A stretch of DNA of 64,000 nt from JBGAJN01 sp044224905 (GCA_044224905.1 JBGAJN010000004.1:774621-838620); one strand, 5' to 3'; counted from the first letter of the stretch, positions 33,657-42,840 are shown. Notes: generated by a model not told the origin, from the sequence alone. Translations and numbers: made by a program.

Positions 33657-36600
33657 GTGATACTTATTGTGCAAAAGCCGCTCAAAGCCCTGATTGCCGC
33701 CGGAGCGCTCATCTTCGCGCCCGCCACCTTCGCCGCCGATTCTCCCGCGCCGGTTGCCGCCGATCACGCGAAGCAGATGTCCGCCGGTCTGGAACTGTTC
33801 AAGAATGGTGTCGGTGCCCTGCTGAAGGAGCACTGCGTCGAATGTCACGGCGGCGGCAAGACCAAGGGTGATTTCGATCTCGCCACGCGCGAAGGCTTGA
33901 TTAAAGGCGGTGCGGATGGTCCGGCGGTCGTGGTCGGGAAGTCCAAGGAAAGCAAGTTGCTCAAACTACTCAATCACGCGGAAGAGCCGCATATGCCGAG
34001 CAAGAAGCCGCAATTGCCCGCGGACGCCATCGCGAAGATCGCCGCGTGGATCGATGCCGGGGCGCCGTATGCCGACTCGCTCATCTCTAACGCAAAGGTC
34101 GTGAAGGATCGCTCGGTTATTACGGAGCAGGATCGGAAATTCTGGTCGTTCCAACCGCTCGCACGCGTTACGCCGCCAGCCATCAAGACCAAGAACTGGG
34201 CGCGCGGGCCGATCGATCAATTCATCCTCGCGAAACTCGAAGCCAAAAACATCAAACCCAATCCGGCGGTCGATAAACGCAAGCTCGTCCGCCGCGTTTA
34301 CTTCGATTTGCTCGGGTTGCCGCCAACACCGGAGCAGATCGAGGCATTCGTCGCTGATACTGATCCCACGGCCTACGAGAAGCTCCTTGATCGTTTGCTT
34401 GCCGACCCGCATTACGGCGAACGCTGGGCCCGGCACTGGCTCGATCTCGCGCGCTTCGGCGAGAGTCACGGCTACGAGCAGGATTACGATCGGCCGTTTG
34501 CCTATCACTACCGCGACTTCGTGATCCGCGCGCTGAACGACGACGTACCGTACGACAAGTTCGTTCAATGGCAGATCGCCGGCGATGAACTCGATGCTGA
34601 CAATCCGCAAGCATGGTTCGCCACGGGGTTCCTCGGCGCGGGCACGCACGCGACGCAGATCACCGCCAACCAGGCCGAGAAGGAGCGCTACGACGAACTC
34701 GACGACAAGATTCAAACGATCGGCGCTGCGATGCTCGGCCTTTCGCTCGGCTGCGCGCGTTGCCACGATCACAAGTATGACCCCGTGCCGACGGCAGATT
34801 ATTACCGGCTCATCTCGACGTTCACGACCACCGTGCGCAGTGATTACAACGTGGACATGAATCCGGCAAAGACTCGCGCGGACTTCGCCGCGTGGGACAA
34901 GGAACACAAACCGCTCGTCGCCGCGTTGGAGAAGTTCGAGAAAGAGAAACTCCCGAGCCGCTTCGATGCGTGGCTGAAGACGAATCCGCAATTGCCCCAG
35001 CCGCAATGGCTGTGGCTCAACATGGAAGGATTCAAAGTCAGCGGCGGCTACTACGGCATCAACAAATCTGAGTCACTCGCCGACGGTTCGCGGCTCGTCA
35101 CGCTTACAGCCGGTTCGCCCGACTCAATTTCTTTCACCGCCAAAACGTCACTGACGAATATCACCGCACTCCGCCTCGAAGCACTGGCTGATCGCGCGAT
35201 GCCGCACCATGGACCAGGTTGGTCGAAAGACGGCGGATTCAATCTCACCACGCTGACCGTCACCGCGAAGCCGCTCGCCGGAAGTGGGAAGCCGGTCTCG
35301 CTCAAATTCGTGAAGCGCACCGCCACGACGGACAAGAAGCCGGCGAAGGATGTTCTCCCCTGGAAAGATGACGGCCAAACCGGCCGCGATCACGCCGCGG
35401 TGTTCGAGTTGGAGAAGCCAGCTGGCTTTGCGGAGGGCGCGGAGTTGTCGTTCAATCTGAAGTTCACCGGCAACTTCGATCGCAACCTGCTCGGTCGCGT
35501 TCGCGTTTCGTTGACGACGCAATCGGGCGCGGGTGTGGACGGACTGCCGGTCGCGGCGAAGGATTTTGAGAAAGCAAAAGCGGTCTTCACTCAACCTGCC
35601 GACAAATGGAAAGCCGCCGACCGCGAAGCGTTGGTCCGCGTCTATCGCAGTGTCGATGACGACTGGCGCAAACAGAACGCTGCAGTCCTCGCGCACATCG
35701 CGAAAGAGCCGCGCCCCACGCTCGTGAAAGCGCTGGTGTGTAGCGAAGGTTTGCCCGCGATCCGCCTGCACACGCAGGGGCCGGATTTTTACGACAAGAC
35801 CTACATTCTCCGACGCGGCGATCTCGCGCAGAAGCAAACCGAAGCCGCACCCAGCTTTCTCCAAGTGTTGATGCGCACGCCTGAAAAGGAATCGCACTGG
35901 AAAGCCGCGAAGCCCGCCGAAGCTCGCACGCCGATGATGCGCGCGGCGTTCGCGAAATGGATCACCGATGTGGACTTTGGGGCCGGCAATCTCGCCGCGC
36001 GCGTGATCGTGAACCGCCTTTGGCAGCATCACTTCGGGCAGGGCATCGTCACGACGCCGAGTGATTTCGGTTTCACGGGCGCGCGGCCGACGCATCCGGA
36101 ATTGCTCGATTGGCTCGCTGGCGAGCTCGTGAAGAACGGTTGGAAACTCAAGCCGTTGCATAAACAAATCATGCTCAGCGCCGCCTACCTGCAAGGCACG
36201 CAGACCGATGCCGCGCGCGTTAAGGTTGATCCGGACAACGCGCTTTTCTGGCATCGCCCGCATCAGCGTCTCGAAGCCGAGGTCATCCGCGACTCCATTC
36301 TCGCGGTCGGCGGCCGCCTTGATCTTACGATGTTCGGCCCCGGCTCGCTCGACGAAGCGATGACCCGCCGCAGCATTTACTACACGATCAAACGCAGCAA
36401 ACTCATCCCCATGATGACGCAGTTCGACGCGCCCGACAGCACGCAGAGCGTCGGTCTTCGCGTCAACACCACCGTCGCGCCACAAGCCTTGCTCATGATG
36501 AACAACCCGCTCGTGCGCGCTGCCGCGAAGGATTTCGCCAAACGCCTCCAGCCTGCCGCGGACAAATCTCCCACCGATGCCGTGAAGCTCGGCTACGCGC

Positions 36601-36761
36601 TCGCGCTGGGTCGCGCGCCGACGAAGGCGGAGTTGAACGACTCCGTGGCCTTCATCCGCCAACAAACCGCGACCTACGCGCCCACCGACGGACCGCAACT
36701 TGCCCTCGCCGATTTCTGCCAGTCCGTCCTCGCGTTGAATGAATTCGTTTACGTTGAATGA
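33657..36761 (+). CDS. Planctomycete-type cytochrome c / DUF1549 / DUF1553 protein
   Basis: 1034 residues from GTG 33657; residues 1-28 form a signal peptide (KALIAAGALIFAPATFAAD). A c-type heme site C60-V-E-C-H64 sits in the N-terminal domain (LLKEHCVECHGGGKTKGDFD), with PHMPSKK a likely axial Met. The DUF1549 block follows (about 165-380: RRVYFDLLGLPPTPEQIEAF, ERWARHWLDLARFGESHG) and the DUF1553 block after about residue 730 (RAAFAKWI, ARVIVNRLWQHHFGQGIVTTPSDFG). The combination is a hallmark of Planctomycetes and Verrucomicrobia and always travels with a DUF1501 gene, as here. It probably passes electrons in the periplasm during polymer degradation; the exact reaction is unknown. Confidence 0.93.
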   Translation: MILIVQKPLKALIAAGALIFAPATFAADSPAPVAADHAKQMSAGLELFKNGVGALLKEHCVECHGGGKTKGDFDLATREGLIKGGADGPAVVVGKSKESKLLKLLNHAEEPHMPSKKPQLPADAIAKIAAWIDAGAPYADSLISNAKVVKDRSVITEQDRKFWSFQPLARVTPPAIKTKNWARGPIDQFILAKLEAKNIKPNPAVDKRKLVRRVYFDLLGLPPTPEQIEAFVADTDPTAYEKLLDRLLADPHYGERWARHWLDLARFGESHGYEQDYDRPFAYHYRDFVIRALNDDVPYDKFVQWQIAGDELDADNPQAWFATGFLGAGTHATQITANQAEKERYDELDDKIQTIGAAMLGLSLGCARCHDHKYDPVPTADYYRLISTFTTTVRSDYNVDMNPAKTRADFAAWDKEHKPLVAALEKFEKEKLPSRFDAWLKTNPQLPQPQWLWLNMEGFKVSGGYYGINKSESLADGSRLVTLTAGSPDSISFTAKTSLTNITALRLEALADRAMPHHGPGWSKDGGFNLTTLTVTAKPLAGSGKPVSLKFVKRTATTDKKPAKDVLPWKDDGQTGRDHAAVFELEKPAGFAEGAELSFNLKFTGNFDRNLLGRVRVSLTTQSGAGVDGLPVAAKDFEKAKAVFTQPADKWKAADREALVRVYRSVDDDWRKQNAAVLAHIAKEPRPTLVKALVCSEGLPAIRLHTQGPDFYDKTYILRRGDLAQKQTEAAPSFLQVLMRTPEKESHWKAAKPAEARTPMMRAAFAKWITDVDFGAGNLAARVIVNRLWQHHFGQGIVTTPSDFGFTGARPTHPELLDWLAGELVKNGWKLKPLHKQIMLSAAYLQGTQTDAARVKVDPDNALFWHRPHQRLEAEVIRDSILAVGGRLDLTMFGPGSLDEAMTRRSIYYTIKRSKLIPMMTQFDAPDSTQSVGLRVNTTVAPQALLMMNNPLVRAAAKDFAKRLQPAADKSPTDAVKLGYALALGRAPTKAELNDSVAFIRQQTATYAPTDGPQLALADFCQSVLALNEFVYVE

Positions 36762-36774
36762 ACCTGAGCCCGCC

Positions 36775-38238
36775 ATGAAAACCATTCCCCACTTCATCGC
36801 CACGCCGAATCACTTCACGTCCCGCCGCGATTTCCTGCGCCGCACCGGATCGGGCGCCGGCATGGTCGCGCTCGCGGCGATGCTCCAAGAGAAGGGATTG
36901 CTGAACGCCGGCGAGGTCGCGCTCAATCCGCTGCTCCCGCACCCGAGCCATTTCCCCACGAAAGCCAAGTCCATCATCTGGCTCTTCATGAACGGCGGGC
37001 CTTCGCAGGTGGACACGTGGGATTACAAACCCGAGCTGGAGAAACGCGACGGCAAGGCCCTCGAAGGCTTTGACAAGAACACCGGCTTCTTCACCGAGCA
37101 GGTCGGCGGCTTGATGAAATCGCCGTTCAAATTCGCGCGGCACGGACAATCCGGCGCGTGGGTTTCGGAAATTTTTCCCAACCTCGCGCGGCACGTTGAT
37201 GAGATGGCGTTCATTCACTCATGCTGGACGCAGACGAACAATCATTCACCCGCGCTGTTCCAGATGAACACCGGCTTCAGTCGCATGGGCTTCCCGTGCG
37301 TCGGTTCGTGGGTGACGTACGGGCTCGGTTCCGAGAGCCAGAATCTCCCCGCGTTCATGGTCATGTATGACACGCTCGGCCGCGGCGTGCCGAAGGGCCA
37401 CGCGCAGAATTGGGGCGCGGGCTTTCTCCCCGGCGTCTTCCAAGGCACCGCGTTGAACATCCAAGGCGCGCCCATCAACAACCTTTTCCGCGACGAGAAA
37501 ATGAGCGACCCGCAGCAACGCGCGCAGCTCGACCTCGTCAACAAACTCAACCACCACTCTCTCGACTCCAGCGGTGGCGCGGGCGAACTCGCCGCGCGCA
37601 TCGAGACCTTCGAGCTCGCCTACCGTATGCAGATGGCCGCGCCCGAGGCGCTCGACATTGAGCGCGAACCCGGGCACGTGAAGAAACTCTACGGCCTCGA
37701 CGACCAGCGTTGCTCGCACTTCGCGAAACAATGCCTCATGGCACGTCGCCTGGTGGAACGCGGCGTGCGCATGGTGCAAATTTACAGCGGTGGCATGGAG
37801 AACCAGCGCAGTTGGGACGGCCACGCCGACATCGAAGGCAACCACCGCCAGTTCGCCGGTGAAACCGACACGCCCATCGCCGGGTTGCTCACCGACCTCA
37901 AGGCCCGCGGGCTCCTTGACCAGACGCTCGTCCTGTGCTGCGGCGAATTCGGCCGCCTTTCCGTCTCGCAAAAGGGCGCCAAGCCCGGTCGCGACCACAA
38001 CCCGCACGCGTTCACCACGTGGCTGGCCGGCGGCGGCGTCAAGGGCGGCGTGCACTACGGCGAGACCGACGAGATAGGCCAGAAAGCCGTCGTGGACAAA
38101 GTGAGCATCAACGACCTCCACGCCACCGTGCTGCACCTGCTCGGCCTACACCACGACAAGCTGACCTACCGATTCAACGGCCGCGATTTCCGCCTGACTG
38201 ACGTAGCGGGCGAAGTGGTGGAGAAGATTCTTGCGTGA
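36775..38238 (+). CDS. DUF1501 (sulfatase-fold) exported protein
   Basis: 487 residues from ATG 36775, 13 bases after the cytochrome gene. A twin-arginine export signal is present (SRRDFLRRTG, Arg17-Arg18) so the protein folds before export. The body has the DUF1501 blocks SIIWLFMNGGPSQVDTWDYKPE, GFDKNTGFFTEQVGGLMKSPFKF, NLARHVDEMAFIHSCWTQTNN and CGEFGRLSVSQ, and is of the alkaline phosphatase/sulfatase fold but with its own active site. In planctomycetes this gene follows the cytochrome gene as a conserved pair. Substrate not known; a role in degrading sulfated or other polysaccharides is inferred only from occurrence. Confidence 0.93.
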   Translation: MKTIPHFIATPNHFTSRRDFLRRTGSGAGMVALAAMLQEKGLLNAGEVALNPLLPHPSHFPTKAKSIIWLFMNGGPSQVDTWDYKPELEKRDGKALEGFDKNTGFFTEQVGGLMKSPFKFARHGQSGAWVSEIFPNLARHVDEMAFIHSCWTQTNNHSPALFQMNTGFSRMGFPCVGSWVTYGLGSESQNLPAFMVMYDTLGRGVPKGHAQNWGAGFLPGVFQGTALNIQGAPINNLFRDEKMSDPQQRAQLDLVNKLNHHSLDSSGGAGELAARIETFELAYRMQMAAPEALDIEREPGHVKKLYGLDDQRCSHFAKQCLMARRLVERGVRMVQIYSGGMENQRSWDGHADIEGNHRQFAGETDTPIAGLLTDLKARGLLDQTLVLCCGEFGRLSVSQKGAKPGRDHNPHAFTTWLAGGGVKGGVHYGETDEIGQKAVVDKVSINDLHATVLHLLGLHHDKLTYRFNGRDFRLTDVAGEVVEKILA

Positions 38239-38400
38239 TCCAGAGGAGCCCCCTGTCCTCAGTGGGCCGTGGTGAACAAGTGGACTCTCTTGGCCAATTC
38301 GAGGCGCGCTGAGCACGGCGTGCCCTACCCCAGTCCCTCTACCGAGTTTCCTCCGTGGCTCCATCGTCTGCCCGTTTAATTGTAGCGGCGTAATTTTCCC
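38239..38400. other. Intergenic stretch, candidate dispersed repeat
   Basis: The part from about 38260 to 38330 (GTGGACTCTCTTGGCCAATT ... GAGGCGCGCTGAGCACGGCG) has the look of a GC-rich intergenic repeat element common in verrucomicrobial genomes. Its identity as a repeat family is from memory and needs a genome-wide search. Nothing else is seen in this stretch. Confidence 0.35.
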
Positions 38401-38426
38401 GTAACCCGAGCATCGTTCCCGGCGTT
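38401..38426 (+). promoter_or_regulatory. Candidate ECF-type promoter upstream of the sigma factor
   Basis: GTAACC (38401-38406) is followed after exactly 16 bases by CGTT (38423-38426), which is the spacing and style of ECF-sigma promoters that lie before autoregulated sigma genes. Transcription would start about 15-20 bases before the ATG at 38453. One motif by eye is weak evidence. Confidence 0.35.
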
Positions 38427-38452
38427 ACTTCCTGCGAGTGTCCATTGCGCTC

Positions 38453-39043
38453 ATGGCCGATGAACTATTTGATGTCGCCGCGTGTCTCGCGCGCGTCCGC
38501 CAGCACGACGACGACGCGGCGCGCGCGTTGGTCGGGCACCTATTTCCTTTGGTCATGAAAATTGTGCGCTCGCATCTCCCCAGCCGCGCGGCCGAGGAAG
38601 ACCTCGCGCAGGAGGTGTTCATCAAAATGTTTCAACGGCTCGAGCAATACGAGGCGCGCGACGCGGTGCCGTTCGAGCACTGGGTGTCGCGGCTCGCGGT
38701 AACGACGTGTCTGGACGCCTTGCGCGCGCAGAAACGCCGCCCGGAGTTGCGTCACGCGGATTTGTCTGAGGCGGAAGCGGCGTGGATGGAATTTTTCACG
38801 AACACCGCCGCTGCCGAGCCCGCAAGCGACGGTGAGACGGCGCGGCTTGCGATACACAAATTGCTCGCCACCTTGCCGCCCGATGATCGGTTGCTGCTGC
38901 AATGGCTCGATCTCGAAGGGAAGCCGGTGCGGGAAATCGCGCAGCTGACCGGCTGGGGTGTCTCAATGATTAAAGTGCGCGCGTTCCGGGCGCGACGGCG
39001 TTTGCGGAAACAGGCGGAGAGTTTGCGAAAGGAATTTCTATGA
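38453..39043 (+). CDS. ECF-family RNA polymerase sigma factor
   Basis: 196 residues from ATG 38453; GTG 38438 would add five. Region 2 is at about residues 15-85 (AEEDLAQEVFIKMFQRLEQY then FEHWVSRLAVTTCLDALRAQ) and region 4 at about 135-190 (LLATLPPDDRLLLQWLDLEG, REIAQLTGWGVSMIKVRAFR). It is one of the type found in predicted sigma/membrane-protein/CpxP-like sets. Its stop overlaps the next start by 4 bases (ATGA at 39040), so all three are translationally coupled. It is probably held by the membrane protein and released upon an envelope signal. A promoter of its own type may lie at 38401. Confidence 0.9.
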   Translation: MADELFDVAACLARVRQHDDDAARALVGHLFPLVMKIVRSHLPSRAAEEDLAQEVFIKMFQRLEQYEARDAVPFEHWVSRLAVTTCLDALRAQKRRPELRHADLSEAEAAWMEFFTNTAAAEPASDGETARLAIHKLLATLPPDDRLLLQWLDLEGKPVREIAQLTGWGVSMIKVRAFRARRRLRKQAESLRKEFL

Positions 39044-39342
39044 ATGAGTTCGATCAACGTTGGCAACGCGGCGCCGAACGCGCCCGCAAGTCCGCCCCGG
39101 ATGAAGTCGCCGAGGCCGCGCCATTCGGTTTCGCCCAACGCGTCGTGGCGAAGTGGCACGCCGGCCCAGCACGCGAAGTCTCGCTCGAACGCGTGTGGGA
39201 GCGGTTCGGTTGGCGGACGCTCGCTGGGGCAACGGTGGTGTTACTGCTCTGTCTGAGTCTGGAGGGATTCGGTTCGGAAGAGAGTTCGCCGCTGCAACCC
39301 GGCGTGGAAGGTGCGGTTGCGGAAGTCTTCTGGTTATTATGA
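39040..39342 (+). CDS. Small membrane protein, probable anti-sigma factor
   Basis: 100 residues. The N-terminal half is charged and lies in the cytosol (MNEFDQRWQRGAERARKSAP), then one hydrophobic segment at about residues 64-82 (LAGATVVLLLCLSLEGFG) and a short periplasmic tail ending EVFWLL. It starts 4 bases inside the sigma gene and overlaps the next gene by 4 (ATGA at 39339). By position it is the candidate anti-sigma, though it has no recognisable zinc-binding or ASD motif. Unknown family; the assignment is inference from context. Confidence 0.7.
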   Translation: MNEFDQRWQRGAERARKSAPDEVAEAAPFGFAQRVVAKWHAGPAREVSLERVWERFGWRTLAGATVVLLLCLSLEGFGSEESSPLQPGVEGAVAEVFWLL

Positions 39343-39734
39343 AGCATTGGAAAATCACAACCTGTCTGGTGGCGCTGGTCGCGGTGAGCATGGCGATCGG
39401 CGGCGTGTTGGGGTTTCGCTACGCGCGCAAAGTGGCGCAGCGGAAGAGCGATCCCGCGACGTGGCACGAGCAAGCGATGCGCGGTCTGGACAGGCGCTTG
39501 AAGTTGTCACCCGAGCAGAAGCGGCAGGCGCAGGCACACGTGGACGATGCGGTCAAAGAACTCCGCGTCGTGCATCGCGACACCATCACCCGCGCCTCGG
39601 CAATCATCAGCAACCTCATCACGAAGGTGGACGGCGATCTTACGCCGGAGCAACGAGAAGTTTTCAAAACGATGCGCCCGAAGGAAAGCGACATGACTTT
39701 GGATTTGCTGAAGGTTGATCCGGCGAAGAAGTGA
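39339..39734 (+). CDS. CpxP/Spy-like periplasmic sensor protein
   Basis: 131 residues from ATG 39339. A signal or anchor segment (KITTCLVALVAVSMAIGGVLG) precedes a helical periplasmic part with two LTxxQ-type elements, LKLSPEQKRQAQ and GDLTPEQREVFKTM, the hallmark of the CpxP/Spy/heavy-metal-sensor family (LTXXQ). Such proteins bind misfolded chains or metal ions and signal through their neighbours. It is translationally coupled to the membrane protein. Together the three genes make a plausible envelope-stress or metal-sensing circuit. Confidence 0.8.
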   Translation: MKHWKITTCLVALVAVSMAIGGVLGFRYARKVAQRKSDPATWHEQAMRGLDRRLKLSPEQKRQAQAHVDDAVKELRVVHRDTITRASAIISNLITKVDGDLTPEQREVFKTMRPKESDMTLDLLKVDPAKK

Positions 39735-39797
39735 TTTTGTAACCGCGTCCATCCCGTTGGCGTTTTGTTCACCATGAACCAATCATTAAAAGACAAT

Positions 39798-40400
39798 ATG
39801 AAACAACTCCTCAGCATCTTCACCTTAGCCGCGACGCTTGCCGGCGCCAGCGCCCAGGAAAAAGTCTCGTCAGAAGAAACTCAGAAGATAGGTCAAAAAC
39901 TGCTCGAGACCGTCGGCGAGATTGAAAACGCGCAGTTCAAGATCAGCCCCAATCTCGACAAAGCCGACGCCGTGAAAGCGGGCGACGCCGGCGTGCTCAT
40001 CATTCCCGACAAGGGACTGACCGCGGCCGGGCTCTCCAAAGCGGGCAAGGACCTTGTGCCGGTGGGCCAACTCTACTGCAAAGGCATCACGTATTCCGCG
40101 AACGGAAAGACGATCGCGAAAGACAAGCTCCGCACGGTGGCGATCCCCGACAAAGAGCAGACTCACACAGTTCCGTTGTGCTTGCTCGCCGTCCGCAAGC
40201 ACGAAGGGAAGTTGGAACTCGTCATATTCGGCAAAGACAAGGCGCCGGTGGCCGCGCTGGCTTTGAAAGAAACCTCCGGCACGCAGGAGACGCCCGTTGA
40301 ACTCACCGTCGAGAAGGAAGGCGACGAAAGCGGACGCCTAAAGCTGAGCCTGTTCGGGAAATACGAAGCATCAATGCTCGTCACAAGGCAGTCGGAATAG
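39798..40400 (+). CDS. Exported protein of unknown function
   Basis: 200 residues from ATG 39798 (MKQLLSIFTLAATLAGASAQ is a signal peptide; ATG 39774 is an alternative). The mature part has no motif I recognise. It contains DAGVLIIPDKGLTAAGLSKA, VPVGQLYCKGITYSANGKTI and, near the end, VELTVEKEGDESGRLKLSLF, giving a beta-sandwich impression. It is 63 bases downstream of the sigma/CpxP-like genes on the same strand, so it may be the target of that sigma factor. A terminator-like hairpin follows at 40431-40448. Confidence 0.65.
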   Translation: MKQLLSIFTLAATLAGASAQEKVSSEETQKIGQKLLETVGEIENAQFKISPNLDKADAVKAGDAGVLIIPDKGLTAAGLSKAGKDLVPVGQLYCKGITYSANGKTIAKDKLRTVAIPDKEQTHTVPLCLLAVRKHEGKLELVIFGKDKAPVAALALKETSGTQETPVELTVEKEGDESGRLKLSLFGKYEASMLVTRQSE

Positions 40401-40430
40401 GAACGTCGTTTCAGATCAATTCCACACCGG

Positions 40431-40448
40431 GCCGACCGACGCGTCGGC
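40431..40448 (+). terminator. Rho-independent terminator
   Basis: GCCGAC (40431-40436), a 6-base loop CGACGC and GTCGGC (40443-40448) make a perfect stem, extended by G-U and G-C pairs, followed by TCTTTTCCTTTCC. It ends the preceding plus-strand gene; the opposite gene converges from 40507. Confidence 0.75.
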
Positions 40449-40506
40449 TCTTTTCCTTTCCGTGAAGAAGAGTCTCACGAAGGCAACTGCGCGGTGCCCA
40501 CGAAAG

Positions 40507-42840
40507 CTAGCGGTTCAACAGCGCGACGATCACGTAGAAGATCACGATTCCCGCGATGATCATCCCGACGACGGGCCACACGGCTTCATTGCGCTTTCCG
40601 CGAGAAGACCGCCGTGAGCCATCGCGCCGTCGGGGGCGAGCAGACGAATCGAGATCGAACTCGGGCGGAGTGAATGTCACGGGGCGTGCCGAGCGACGAA
40701 CGTCGGCCGGGAGTTGCTCCAATTCGGATTCGGTATCGGCGATCTCGGACTCCAAGGAAATAGGTGGCGGCGTTTTTACCGGCGGCTCTTTCCGCATTGG
40801 CGGCGGCGGCGCAAACGTGGCGGTCGAATGCGGCGGAATTTCTTCGCGTTGCACTGAGGGCGGCGGTGGAACGAACGTTCGCGGCAGCTGCCCAAAATCA
40901 CGCCGCGAACGCGGGCGGCGGTTGCCGATCGGCAAGGTGATTTGCCATCCGGACTCGCGGTAGATTTCTTCCACGAGCTTGCGATGATCTTCGAGGAGTC
41001 CCGGCGCCACCGAATCGTCGAGCGTGGTCATCGTGAAGGTGGTCGACCAAAAGCCGTGAAGGCTCCGCTGCCGGCGCTCAAAGCGCAGGAGACGATTCCC
41101 AAGGTTGGTGCGCTGAGCGTTGACTGGCCGCAAGCTGGCGGCTTCGAGTTCCACGGTGTGAATCAGATGACACGGGAACGGCAGTGCAAACGGCGTACGG
41201 CGCGGCTCCTTGTCGGGCAACGGCAATGCGTTAACGACGACATTTTCCGGCAACGCAAACCGGCACGTGCCGGCGCCCGGCTGGCCTACAAGGAACCGAT
41301 TGATCTCGTAGGTTTCGGCGATGACAAACTCATTGGCCGCCCGATCGTCGCGGTACTCCAGTTCGCCCACCCGTGTGGCTTCGAAAAATCGCTGCTGGCA
41401 ATTCGCCAGGCGATCTTTAGCAACCTGCGCGGCGCCGATGGTTTCAAATTGAATCCGCAGGAGCTCCGCATGCCGCCCTTTCGCGACAACCACCACGCCC
41501 AGCAACGATGCCTCGCCGGTGGTGTCCGCCAGAATCGATTCGCGCAGTTCGTAAGAATTGAGATCTTCCGGCGCGAGCGGGGCGTCGCTCAAGCCCGTCG
41601 CCGTGGAATCGACCGGCAAACCAATGCTGTAATGAGGAACGTAGCGGTTCAGCGCGCCGCCGCCTTGGCGTTTGATCGTTGGATCGATCCAGCGAACCTC
41701 GTGATTGAAGCGAAACTCCACGATCGCGTGATTGAACAAGTGGGGCGAGGGCAACAGCTCGCCCACGGTTCGACGCAAGCTGGTATTCACGAGCATGGGC
41801 CGCGAAGGAACGCCCAGCCGTTTGAGCAAGTTCACGAGCAGGAACGAAAGGTCTTTGCAATCACCGTAGCGGCGGCGCACGACATCGGCCGGCGACGACG
41901 GCACCTGCCCGCCGAGTTCAATGTTCACGCTAAGATAGCGATGATCGTCCTGAACGAACTGGATCGCCTTCTCGATCTGGCGCAACGCATCGGGCTCACT
42001 CGCGATGATCGACTGCGCCACGGCAACGAGCGCGGGGTCGTCGGGCGGATCAGACCAGGCGTGGGCAAAAGCCGCGCCCACCATCGCCCAATCCGGGCAA
42101 TCGGAAACCTGAATCCACGGGCACGCCAAATACCAGTCCGGCATGTTGGGCTCGTCCTTGGGTGTCGAGAAGTTCTCGCCCGACCAATTCCAAACGAGTT
42201 CGCCATTTTCGCGATCTTCGTCAGGAACGAGCTGACCTGAAGACGATTTCCATTTCATCGGCCGCGAGGCTGCGAACCGGACCGAGAACGAATATTTCGC
42301 GATTGTCGTGCCGCTGGGCAGCGTGAACAGCGAGACGCAATTATCGGGCAACAGACGCGGACAATGCTCGATGGTGTAGCACATCTCAAGAACGTCGCCG
42401 GGCCGTACGTCCTCCAAAACGAGCAGCAACGTCACCCGGCCATCGATGACCAAACCTTCAAGACCTTCCTCGCGCTGGAGGAACCGGAGCCTTTCCAAAG
42501 AACTGTGGTCGACCTCCACGCCCTCGCGGCGGGTGCGGATCCAATGCAAGGTCACCGACTGGGTGCGTGGTTCGAACTGAAGGCGCCACTGCGATTCGTG
42601 CTGAACCGCCTGCATGGTCTCCAGACGCGTCGCGACATGATAGAAAGTTTCCCGCGCATCGGCGTGGACCTGACGGTTGATCAGAAGGTACGTGAGGTGG
42701 TCACCGGGTTTCGCCACCGGAGTGACCTCGAACGGGCAGCGAACCGCCCACGATGGCACGGGACCGAGGCGGACCCGGTCTTTGGCGATCGCCAGCGTGT
42801 CGTTCCCCGCCGGCAGTTTTGATTCCTCAAGCACCGCCAT
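40507..42840 (-). CDS. DUF3857/transglutaminase-like protein with C-terminal membrane anchor
   Basis: 777 residues. The N-terminal DUF3857 part is beta-rich (about 60-260). The transglutaminase core begins at about residue 290: the nucleophile Cys lies in RRYGDCKDLSFLLVNLL, the His in LFNHAIVEF and the Asp in VRWIDPT. After about residue 630 a proline-rich linker (FVPPPPSVQREEIPPHS, FAPPPPMRKEPPV) leads to a basic stretch and one C-terminal hydrophobic helix (VGMIIAGIVIFYVIVALLNR), so the protein is probably tail-anchored. DUF3857 proteins are frequently found beside peptidase or polysaccharide genes, but the substrate here is unknown. Confidence 0.85.
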   Translation of the reverse strand: MAVLEESKLPAGNDTLAIAKDRVRLGPVPSWAVRCPFEVTPVAKPGDHLTYLLINRQVHADARETFYHVATRLETMQAVQHESQWRLQFEPRTQSVTLHWIRTRREGVEVDHSSLERLRFLQREEGLEGLVIDGRVTLLLVLEDVRPGDVLEMCYTIEHCPRLLPDNCVSLFTLPSGTTIAKYSFSVRFAASRPMKWKSSSGQLVPDEDRENGELVWNWSGENFSTPKDEPNMPDWYLACPWIQVSDCPDWAMVGAAFAHAWSDPPDDPALVAVAQSIIASEPDALRQIEKAIQFVQDDHRYLSVNIELGGQVPSSPADVVRRRYGDCKDLSFLLVNLLKRLGVPSRPMLVNTSLRRTVGELLPSPHLFNHAIVEFRFNHEVRWIDPTIKRQGGGALNRYVPHYSIGLPVDSTATGLSDAPLAPEDLNSYELRESILADTTGEASLLGVVVVAKGRHAELLRIQFETIGAAQVAKDRLANCQQRFFEATRVGELEYRDDRAANEFVIAETYEINRFLVGQPGAGTCRFALPENVVVNALPLPDKEPRRTPFALPFPCHLIHTVELEAASLRPVNAQRTNLGNRLLRFERRQRSLHGFWSTTFTMTTLDDSVAPGLLEDHRKLVEEIYRESGWQITLPIGNRRPRSRRDFGQLPRTFVPPPPSVQREEIPPHSTATFAPPPPMRKEPPVKTPPPISLESEIADTESELEQLPADVRRSARPVTFTPPEFDLDSSARPRRRDGSRRSSRGKRNEAVWPVVGMIIAGIVIFYVIVALLNR

